Both the position numbers and the translations under genes were made by a program. A DNA stretch of 6,338 nt from Bacteroidia bacterium (GTDB lineage: Bacteria > Bacteroidota > Bacteroidia > Bacteroidales > Azobacteroidaceae): contig BNTU01000145.1 of assembly GCA_025996835.1 (NCBI GenBank), forward strand, positions 1 through 6,338, written 5' to 3'. Within the stretch, counting starts at the first letter, position 1. Each line of letters begins with the position of its first letter. Below the pieces are notes generated by a model. That model saw nothing but the letters and a program-made list of their open reading frames with translations. It ran no database searches and was not told the DNA's origin. Of this stretch, positions 1 to 4,049 are shown piece by piece.

Positions 1-49
1 CCATTCCTTGACATTTCAGGGGATACGCGGTTGTTTGCGCGAAGCACAA

Positions 50-93
50 ACTGCCTATAAGTAGCGCATAAGCTGTTCATAAGTTGTTCATAA
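50..93 (-). repeat. Four tandem 11-bp repeats in a promoter-proximal leader
   Basis: On the minus strand four consecutive 11-mers read TTATGAACAAC, TTATGAACAGC, TTATGCGCTAC and TTATAGGCAGT (93-83, 82-72, 71-61, 60-50). The first two differ at one base and the copies decay leftward. The array begins a few bases after the expected start of the leftward transcript, so it would sit in its leader. It is followed at 51-33 by a potential hairpin with eight pairs and a three-base loop. The 11-bp period is close to one helical turn, so a protein-binding array is possible, but nothing identifies a binding protein. Confidence 0.55.
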
Positions 94-105
94 CAAATTG
101 GGCGA

Positions 106-136
106 CAAAGGTACGGGTTATTTTTATACAAAACAA
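106..136 (-). promoter_or_regulatory. Leftward Bacteroidota-type promoter
   Basis: Read on the minus strand, TACCTTTG lies at 113-106 and matches the Bacteroidota -7 consensus TAnnTTTG. A TTG lies at 136-134, separated by 20 nt, which fits the usual -33 spacing. Transcription would start near position 99 and run off the left edge. The served gene is not identifiable. One minus-strand frame is open from an ATG at 80-78 to the edge (starting MNSLCATYRQ), but it is only 27 codons and could be chance. The true start codon may lie outside the window. Confidence 0.6.
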
Positions 137-177
137 GGGTTTTGCGGGCGTGATGTGTTAAACTTTGTTAAAGTTGG

Positions 178-298
178 TTTTTTATTCATCCTGCCAATCC
201 TTCATTGTCTGAATCAGGATTTACAGGATTTTAGGATTTACAGGATTTTTTATTCATCCTGCCAATCCTTTAATCCTGAAAATCCTGATTCAGACAAT
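178..298. repeat. AT-rich intergenic repeat cluster
   Basis: Three nested repeats are exact. A 25-bp direct repeat occupies 178-202 and 246-270. A 17-bp unit, AGGATTTACAGGATTTT, is present twice in tandem at 216-232 and 233-249. An 18-bp inverted repeat, ATTGTCTGAATCAGGATT, lies at 204-221 with its complement at 281-298. The inverted repeat extends with mismatches into a stem of about 35 bp (204-238 with 264-298). From memory, repeats built from AATCCTG / CAGGATT words are common between genes in Cytophagia- and Saprospiria-type genomes. It lies upstream of the promoter of the next gene and is unlikely to encode protein. Confidence 0.8.
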
Positions 299-321
299 CA
301 GACGGCAAATTCAAAAAAAAA

Positions 322-353
322 TTGTTCATTCTGCAAAAAAATACGTACCTTTG
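322..353 (+). promoter_or_regulatory. Promoter of the nucleotidyltransferase gene
   Basis: TACCTTTG at 346-353 is a perfect TAnnTTTG -7 box and TTG at 322-324 is a plausible -33 element, with 21 nt between. The predicted transcript start near 360 leaves a leader of about 30 nt before the ATG at 392. That leader is A/T rich (AAAGTTAAACATATAATATA) and has no Shine-Dalgarno sequence, as is usual in this phylum. Confidence 0.7.
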
Positions 354-391
354 CGGGCGATAAGGGAAAGTTAAACATATAATATATCATT

Positions 392-1306
392 ATGAAACCC
401 ACATTATTTGTTTTGGCAGCCGGCATGGGCAGCCGTTACGGAGGATTGAAGCAGTTGGACGGATTGGGTCCCAACGGCGAAACAATCATGGATTATTCCA
501 TTTTCGATGCTATTCGTGGCGGATTTGGAAAAATTGTTTTTGTCATTCGCAAAGATTTTGAGCAGGATTTTCGCGACAAAGTGTTGAAAAAATATGAGAA
601 CAGCATCCCGGTGGATGTTGTTTTTCAGAGTTTGGACGACTTGCCTGCGGGCTTTTCGGTGCCTGCCGACCGCACCAAGCCGTGGGGCACCAATCACGCG
701 GTGATTATGGGCAAAAAGGCTATCAAAGAGCCGTTTGCAGTCATCAACGCCGATGATTTCTACGGTTGCGAGAGTTTCAAAATTTTGGCAGACTATCTGC
801 AAAAAGTAGGCAACACCCCCAACGAGTATTCGATGGTGGGCTACCGCGTAGGCAACACGCTCTCCGACAGTGGCTCGGTGGCTCGTGGCGTTTGCGGAAC
901 GGACAAAGACGGCTTCCTGACCACTGTGGTGGAGCGCACCGACATCCGCCGCTACCCCGACGGCGTTATCAAGTACAAGGATGCGGACGAAAAGTTGTAC
1001 CCGGTGGAAGACAACACGCCCGTTTCGATGAACTTCTGGGGCTTCACGCCGGAGTATTTTGACTATTCCGAAGAACAATTCATCGAGTTCTTGACGAAAA
1101 ATCAGAAAAATCCCAACCCGAAAGCGGAGTTTTTTATCCCGTTGGTGGTCGACCACTTGATTACGACCAAGAAAGCCCGCGTAAAAGTGTTAGACACGCC
1201 TTCCAAATGGTTTGGTGTGACTTACGCTGAAGACCGCGCTTCGGTGGTCGCAAAAATTCAAGCGTTGATAGACAAGGGCGAATACCCTGCGAAATTGACG
1301 TTTTAA
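392..1306 (+). CDS. Sugar-nucleotidyltransferase-like protein (NTP transferase fold)
   Basis: This 304-residue cytosolic protein has the signature of the nucleotidyl-transferase family that joins an NTP to a sugar phosphate, releasing pyrophosphate. Residues 8-21 (LAAGMGSRYGGLKQ) match the glycine-rich nucleotide-binding loop with its Arg15 and Lys20. PWGTNHAV at 97-104 matches the usual substrate-facing GT.HA segment, and NADDFYG at 119-125 carries the likely Mg-binding aspartates. The C-terminal half (about 200-304) shows no second domain that I recognise. There is no signal peptide or membrane segment. The ATG at 392 is favoured because the glycine loop follows at once and a promoter sits 39 nt upstream. 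The sugar substrate cannot be read from sequence. Relatives are often annotated only as nucleotidyltransferase, and it is not close enough to the canonical GalU, RfbA or GlmU patterns for me to give a symbol. No sugar kinase or glycosyltransferase lies beside it. The family is secure; the exact reaction is not. Confidence 0.88.
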   Translation: MKPTLFVLAAGMGSRYGGLKQLDGLGPNGETIMDYSIFDAIRGGFGKIVFVIRKDFEQDFRDKVLKKYENSIPVDVVFQSLDDLPAGFSVPADRTKPWGTNHAVIMGKKAIKEPFAVINADDFYGCESFKILADYLQKVGNTPNEYSMVGYRVGNTLSDSGSVARGVCGTDKDGFLTTVVERTDIRRYPDGVIKYKDADEKLYPVEDNTPVSMNFWGFTPEYFDYSEEQFIEFLTKNQKNPNPKAEFFIPLVVDHLITTKKARVKVLDTPSKWFGVTYAEDRASVVAKIQALIDKGEYPAKLTF

Positions 1307-1329
1307 CGATGTACGTTTTTCAACCAGAG

Positions 1330-1369
1330 TAACCCTTCGGCGGCTAATAGAGCTTCACCCGAAGGGTTA
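1330..1369. terminator. Hairpin terminator shared by convergent genes
   Basis: TAACCCTTCGG at 1330-1340 pairs perfectly with CCGAAGGGTTA at 1359-1369 around an 18-nt loop, and a G-T and an A-T pair extend the stem by two. It starts 24 nt after the nucleotidyltransferase stop codon. Neither side has a long T-run (TTCGTATCGTTT follows on the plus strand), so it is a weaker candidate than the ssb terminator. Because it lies between a rightward gene and a leftward small ORF, it may act in both directions. Confidence 0.55.
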
Positions 1370-1477
1370 TTCGTATCGTTTCCCGATGATTTCCGAAAAA
1401 ATGATGCCCCTGCGGATGTCGTCCAACGAAAGTTCTTCGTCGTCAATAATAATTGTGTTGTCTGCTGCCTGTTCCAT
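1367..1477 (-). CDS. Possible small acidic protein, 36 aa, unknown function
   Basis: An ATG at 1477-1475 opens a 36-codon minus-strand frame ending in TAA at 1369-1367. The product begins MEQAADNTIIIDDEE and ends DDIRRGIIFSEIIGKRYE, so it is acidic at first with an amphipathic, probably helical C-terminal half. The composition is ordinary for a protein, unlike the low-complexity translations of nearby DNA. The ending recalls, from memory and unchecked, small hypothetical Bacteroidota proteins that finish in an R-x-[AG]-[IV]-I-x-[SH]-E-I-L/I-type motif. A consensus leftward promoter lies at 1676-1647, which would give a leader of about 165 nt. The stop codon falls inside the hairpin at 1330-1369. 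There is no transmembrane segment or signal peptide. It is too short to be sure it is translated. An overlapping 64-codon frame on the same strand (1303-1497) looks less protein-like. Confidence 0.45.
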   Translation of the reverse strand: MEQAADNTIIIDDEELSLDDIRRGIIFSEIIGKRYE

Positions 1478-1494
1478 AAAAATGAGTATTTTTG
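1465..1494 (+). promoter_or_regulatory. Candidate rightward promoter, possibly for miaB
   Basis: TATTTTTG at 1487-1494 fits TAnnTTTG, but the -33 position holds only CTG (1465-1467, spacing 19). If used, transcription would start near 1501 and reach miaB after a leader of about 220 nt. No better plus-strand promoter was found closer to miaB. The T-rich context means this match could be chance. Confidence 0.3.
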
Positions 1495-1533
1495 CACATT
1501 GTTTTTATATTGTAGCTTTTATTATCGCATGAG

Positions 1534-1554
1534 ATTGCGGCTCAAGCCCGCAAT
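1534..1554. repeat. Small GC-rich palindrome (REP-like)
   Basis: ATTGCGG at 1534-1540 and CCGCAAT at 1548-1554 form a 7-bp stem around CTCAAGC. It is a GC-rich island inside very AT-rich intergenic DNA. The words GATTGCGG..CAAGCCCGCAATGACGG are, as I recall, frequent in intergenic repeats of many bacteria, including Bacteroidota. Only one copy is visible here. Confidence 0.45.
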
Positions 1555-1619
1555 GACGGAAAAAAATATAAGGGATAATTTCACAATCACCCCTTACCCA
1601 TTTAACCAAAACCTTAACT

Positions 1620-1655
1620 ATGAAAAAATTTTACGTTTTTCAGTCGCAAAGGTAA
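1620..1655 (+). other. Orphan start codon with 11-codon frame, possible gene remnant
   Basis: An ATG at 1620 follows TTAACCAAAACCTTAACT, an A-rich leader style often seen before Bacteroidota genes. It opens the frame MKKFYVFQSQR, which stops at 1653-1655. The opening resembles the basic and hydrophobic beginning of a signal peptide but is cut short. It may be the stub of a lost secreted-protein gene, a leader peptide upstream of miaB, or chance. Confidence 0.2.
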
Positions 1656-1676
1656 TGACTTTTTTTTAATCTGCAA
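1647..1676 (-). promoter_or_regulatory. Leftward consensus promoter upstream of the small ORF
   Basis: On the minus strand TTG at 1676-1674, a 19-nt spacer and TACCTTTG at 1654-1647 match the Bacteroidota promoter consensus exactly. Transcription would begin near 1640 and head away from miaB toward the 36-codon ORF at 1477-1367. The TTG lies within one arm of a 6-bp inverted repeat, CTGCAA (1671-1676) / TTGCAG (1683-1688). The only ORF found downstream before the hairpin terminator is the small one, so this promoter supports it or an untranslated RNA. Confidence 0.6.
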
Positions 1677-1721
1677 GCGTTTTTGCAGAAAAATCGAATA
1701 TTTATAGTTAAATAAAGTTAA

Positions 1722-3068
1722 ATGTTGAATAAAACGAAAAGAATTTTTGTTGAAACTTACGGATGCCAGATGAATGTGGCTGATAGTGAGGTAGTTAGCG
1801 CAATCATGCAAATGGACGGTTTTGAACCGACCGAAACCATCGAAAATGCGGATGTCATTTTCATCAACACTTGCTCGGTGCGCGACAATGCCGAACAGCG
1901 TGTCATCGCCCGTTTGCAGTATTTTCAGTCGCTGAAAAAGAAGCGTAAGTCGCTGATTATAGGCGTGTTAGGCTGCATGGCAGAGCGCGCCAAAGAAGAG
2001 CTGATACGCAACCATCACGCCGATTTGGTGGTGGGTCCGGATGCCTACCTCGACCTCCCCAACCTGATAGGAGCGGTGGAACAAGGCGAGAAAGCCATCA
2101 ACGTGGCACTGTCGACTACGGAAACCTACAAAGACGTGATTCCGCTCAAACTGTCGGGCGTGAAACTGTCGGGCTACATCTCCATCATGCGCGGCTGCAA
2201 CAATTTTTGCACCTATTGCATCGTGCCCTACACGCGCGGACGCGAACGAAGCCGCGAGCCGGAGAGTATTCTCAATGAATTGCGCGTGTTAAGGGAGCAG
2301 GGCTATCATGAGGTGACGCTGCTGGGGCAGAACGTCAATTCCTATTCTTGGGAAGGGATTGCGGGTCAATCCCCTGAAATAATCGACTTCCCCAAGTTAT
2401 TGGCAACAGTCGCGACAGAGGCACCTGAAATGCGGATTCGCTTCACCACTTCGCACCCCAAGGACATGAGCGATGAGACTTTGCGGGTAATTGCCGCGCA
2501 CGCCAATTTGTGCCGGAGCATTCACCTGCCTGCGCAATCGGGCAGCGACAAAATTTTGAAGGCGATGAACCGAAAATATACGCGGGAGTGGTATCTCGAC
2601 CGCATTGCGAGCATCCGCCGCATTCTGCCGGATGCCGCCATTTCAACCGATTTGTTTTGCGGCTTCCACTCCGAAACGGAAGACGACCACCAGGAAACGC
2701 TCTCTCTGATGCGCGAGGTGAACTTCGATGCCGCTTTCATGTTCAAATATTCGGAACGCCCGGGCACCTACGCCTCCAAACATCTGCCGGACGATGTGCA
2801 GGAAGCCGTGAAAATTCGCCGCCTCAACGAAATCATCGCCCAACAGTTGCAATCATCACTACTGCGCAACAAAGCAGACATCGGAAAGCAGTTTGAAGTG
2901 CTGGTAGAAGGCTTTTCCAAACGTTCGCGCGAAAAACTTTTTGGACGAACCTCGCAAAACAAGGTGGTGATTTTTGACAAAGGCAGTCATCGCGTGGGCG
3001 ATTTGGTGCAGGTAGTGATTGTGGATGCTTCGGCGGCTACGCTGTTTGGGGTTTTGTCTGAACCATGA
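1722..3068 (+). CDS. miaB: tRNA-2-methylthio-N6-dimethylallyladenosine synthase MiaB
   Basis: MiaB is a radical-SAM enzyme that adds a methylthio group to C2 of N6-isopentenyl-adenosine at tRNA position 37, next to the anticodon, which aids reading of UNN codons. At 448 residues it has the usual length and domain order. The N-terminal methylthiotransferase domain (about 7-125) carries Cys15 (YGCQMN), Cys51 (NTCSVR) and Cys85 (GCMAE), ligands of the auxiliary Fe-S cluster. The radical-SAM domain carries Cys159-x3-Cys163-x2-Cys166 (RGCNNFCTYCIVPY). The C-terminal TRAM domain (about 387-448) contains FGRTSQNKVV. That TRAM pattern and the IVPYTRGRERSR segment favour MiaB over RimO or MtaB. The ATG at 1722 leaves the normal short lead before FVETYGCQMN and follows A-rich DNA. 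No frameshift or missing cluster ligand is seen. It stands alone, with no miaA in view. No clear close promoter was found; the candidate at 1487-1494 is possible. The substrate step is assumed from the family. Confidence 0.96.
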   Translation: MLNKTKRIFVETYGCQMNVADSEVVSAIMQMDGFEPTETIENADVIFINTCSVRDNAEQRVIARLQYFQSLKKKRKSLIIGVLGCMAERAKEELIRNHHADLVVGPDAYLDLPNLIGAVEQGEKAINVALSTTETYKDVIPLKLSGVKLSGYISIMRGCNNFCTYCIVPYTRGRERSREPESILNELRVLREQGYHEVTLLGQNVNSYSWEGIAGQSPEIIDFPKLLATVATEAPEMRIRFTTSHPKDMSDETLRVIAAHANLCRSIHLPAQSGSDKILKAMNRKYTREWYLDRIASIRRILPDAAISTDLFCGFHSETEDDHQETLSLMREVNFDAAFMFKYSERPGTYASKHLPDDVQEAVKIRRLNEIIAQQLQSSLLRNKADIGKQFEVLVEGFSKRSREKLFGRTSQNKVVIFDKGSHRVGDLVQVVIVDASAATLFGVLSEP

Positions 3069-3106
3069 TTTTTACAAGATTTTCAAGATTAAGAAGATTA
3101 TAGAGG
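3069..3106. repeat. Degenerate AAGATT repeats after miaB
   Basis: Directly after the miaB stop codon come several imperfect copies of a 9-10 bp word built on AAGATT (ACAAGATTTT, CAAGATTA, AGAAGATTA). This is the same style as the repeat cluster at 178-298 and the flanks of the element at 3752-4034, but not the same sequence. No clear intrinsic terminator for miaB is visible here. The rest of the miaB-ssb gap holds only a 10-bp palindrome (TGTCATGACA, 3121-3130) and the ssb control region. Confidence 0.5.
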
Positions 3107-3172
3107 CTGACCAAAACGGCTGTCATGACAAAACCTTTGTTTTTAACACAAATTAAAATATTTAACCAAAAA

Positions 3173-3200
3173 TAACTCATAACTTATAACTCATAACTAA
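3173..3200 (+). repeat. Four tandem 7-bp repeats upstream of the ssb promoter
   Basis: TAACTCA, TAACTTA, TAACTCA and TAACTAA run in tandem without gaps. The array ends 9 nt before the ssb -7 box and covers the place where a -33 element would be expected (around 3188-3190), where no TTG is present. It could be a simple-sequence repeat or could affect promoter strength through copy number. Confidence 0.65.
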
Positions 3201-3209
3201 AATTTGTCG

Positions 3210-3217
3210 TACCTTTG
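3210..3217 (+). promoter_or_regulatory. ssb promoter -7 box
   Basis: TACCTTTG is a perfect TAnnTTTG match inside the wider word CGTACCTTTGGCG, which is almost the same as the -7 region of the nucleotidyltransferase gene. The predicted start near 3224 gives a leader of about 36 nt. The -33 TTG is missing. Confidence 0.6.
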
Positions 3218-3259
3218 GCGCGATATTATTAGTAATAACGCTATTAACCCAATTTACTT

Positions 3260-3697
3260 ATGTCAGTAAACAAAGTTATTTTAATCGGGCACACGGGCAA
3301 AGACCCCGAAGTGCGGCATTTTGAGAGTGGAGGAGTGATTGCCAACTTCTCCTTAGCAACCACCGAAAGGGGGTACACCTTAGCTAACGGGACAGTGGTG
3401 CCCGACAGCACTGAGTGGCACAACATCACATTACGAGGCGGGCTTGCAGGAGTGGCTGAAAAGTACATTCGCAAGGGTGCAAAACTGTACATCGAGGGGC
3501 GATTGCGAACGCGAACGTACACCGACAAGCAGGAAATTGTGCGGCATATTACAGAAATTGTCGGCGAAAACCTTGAACTGCTCGACCGTAAGCCGGATGG
3601 CGAAATCAGACCGCTGGAACAACCGCCTTTGCCGCCACCATCGACTCAGGAAAACTTGCCACCCTTGGAACAAATGAAGGACGATTTGCCCTTCTGA
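3260..3697 (+). CDS. ssb: Single-stranded DNA-binding protein
   Basis: SSB coats exposed single-stranded DNA during replication, repair and recombination and recruits partner enzymes through its C-terminal tail. The 145-residue product opens with MSVNKVILIGHTGKDPEVR, the classic first strands of the bacterial SSB OB-fold. It continues with WHNITLRGGLAGVAEKYIRKG and LYIEGRLRTRTYTD, so the OB-fold spans about residues 1-108. A short proline-rich linker (about 115-135) leads to the acidic tail DDLPF, the standard partner-binding tip. The start is fixed by alignment to this conserved N-terminus and by a promoter 43 nt upstream. It is monocistronic, with a strong terminator just downstream. The linker is short, as in several Bacteroidota SSBs. 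Many genomes carry more than one ssb, so whether this is the main housekeeping copy cannot be judged here. Confidence 0.95.
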   Translation: MSVNKVILIGHTGKDPEVRHFESGGVIANFSLATTERGYTLANGTVVPDSTEWHNITLRGGLAGVAEKYIRKGAKLYIEGRLRTRTYTDKQEIVRHITEIVGENLELLDRKPDGEIRPLEQPPLPPPSTQENLPPLEQMKDDLPF

Positions 3698-3712
3698 AAA
3701 CTCTGATTTTGT

Positions 3713-3752
3713 GCAGGGGCAGGTTTATGAGGTCTGCCCCTGCTTTTTTTTT
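3713..3752 (+). terminator. Intrinsic terminator of ssb
   Basis: GCAGGGGCAG at 3713-3722 pairs perfectly with CTGCCCCTGC at 3734-3743 around an 11-nt loop. Nine T residues follow at 3744-3752. It lies 16 nt after the ssb stop codon and is a textbook Rho-independent terminator. Confidence 0.92.
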
Positions 3753-3805
3753 GATTTCTATGATTATTTTGAAAATCATACAAATCAATAAAATCATCAT
3801 ACCTA

Positions 3806-3961
3806 ATTGTAGAGACGTGGCGTGCCACGTCTAAGCGTGCCACGTCTAAGCGTGCCACGTCTTAGCGTGCCACGTCTTAGCATGCCACGTCCAAGCAGTC
3901 TAAGCAGCAGAGACGTGAAGGTAATGAAGCAAAGAGACGTGGCACGCCACGTCTCTACAAT
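3806..3961. repeat. 27-bp inverted repeat with palindromic arms
   Basis: The left arm at 3806-3832 and the right arm at 3935-3961 are exact reverse complements, separated by 102 nt. Each arm is itself nearly palindromic. In the right copy AGAGACGTGGC (3933-3943) faces GCCACGTCTCT (3946-3956) across two bases. The structure could fold as two small hairpins or one long stem. The outer border is TTGTAGAGACGTGG, a word I recall as frequent in Bacteroidota intergenic repeats. Confidence 0.85.
3820..3894. repeat. Five tandem 15-bp repeats
   Basis: Units at 3820, 3835, 3850, 3865 and 3880 read GCGTGCCACGTCTAA twice, GCGTGCCACGTCTTA twice, then GCATGCCACGTCCAA. Degenerate pieces (GCAGTCTAA, GCAGCAGAGACGTG) follow to about 3916. 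The unit is the right half of the palindromic arm of the surrounding element, so the array probably grew from that arm by slippage. The 15-bp period keeps a reading frame open on the minus strand (MARLDVARLDVARHV), which is a by-product and not a gene. Confidence 0.9.
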
Positions 3962-4049
3962 AATAATAATAGGATTTTATTGATTTGCATAATTATTTTG
4001 AATCATACAAATCACTGAAATCATACGAAAATCAAAGTACAGACAAAAA

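Larger units (their letters stand above)
3752..4034. repeat. Composite fold-back (MITE-like) intergenic element
   Basis: Almost the whole gap between ssb and the convergent peptidase gene is repeat DNA. AT-rich flanks hold an exact 15-bp inverted pair (CAAATCAATAAAATC at 3781-3795, complement at 3973-3987). They also hold a near-exact direct pair (ATTATTTTG plus AATCATACAAATCA at 3763-3787 and 3992-4014, with a 2-nt indel). The GC-rich core is bounded by a 27-bp inverted repeat and contains a 15-bp tandem array. There is no transposase or credible ORF. It resembles non-autonomous or REP-like intergenic elements. Its palindromes might also end transcription of the peptidase gene, which has no other visible terminator. 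Confidence 0.75.

Noticed and set aside
1..60. C-terminus of a rightward gene ending at 58-60
   Set aside because: A plus frame is open for 19 codons from the edge, but that length is uninformative and a promoter points leftward through the region.
98..382. 94-codon plus-strand ORF before the nucleotidyltransferase gene
   Set aside because: It runs through the repeat cluster and across the promoter at 322-353. Its translation simply mirrors the repeats and has no protein-like domain.
404..1156. 250-codon minus-strand ORF opposite the nucleotidyltransferase
   Set aside because: It is antisense to a well-conserved gene and its product has no recognisable motif; it arises from codon bias on the coding strand.
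1303..1497. 64-codon minus-strand ORF overlapping the 36-codon ORF
   Set aside because: It reaches into the nucleotidyltransferase stop codon and reads through the hairpin. Its composition is less protein-like than the alternative frame.
3121..3130. TGTCATGACA palindrome between miaB and ssb as an operator
   Set aside because: A perfect 10-bp palindrome can occur by chance, it is about 80 nt upstream of the ssb -7 box, and no second copy is seen.
3646..3858. Minus-strand ORF with MARLDVARLDVARHV repeats
   Set aside because: The repeat is only the translation of the 15-bp tandem DNA array, and the frame crosses the ssb terminator and the ssb 3' end.
3820..3916. CRISPR array
   Set aside because: Units are 15 bp and directly adjacent with no unique spacers, and no cas gene is present.
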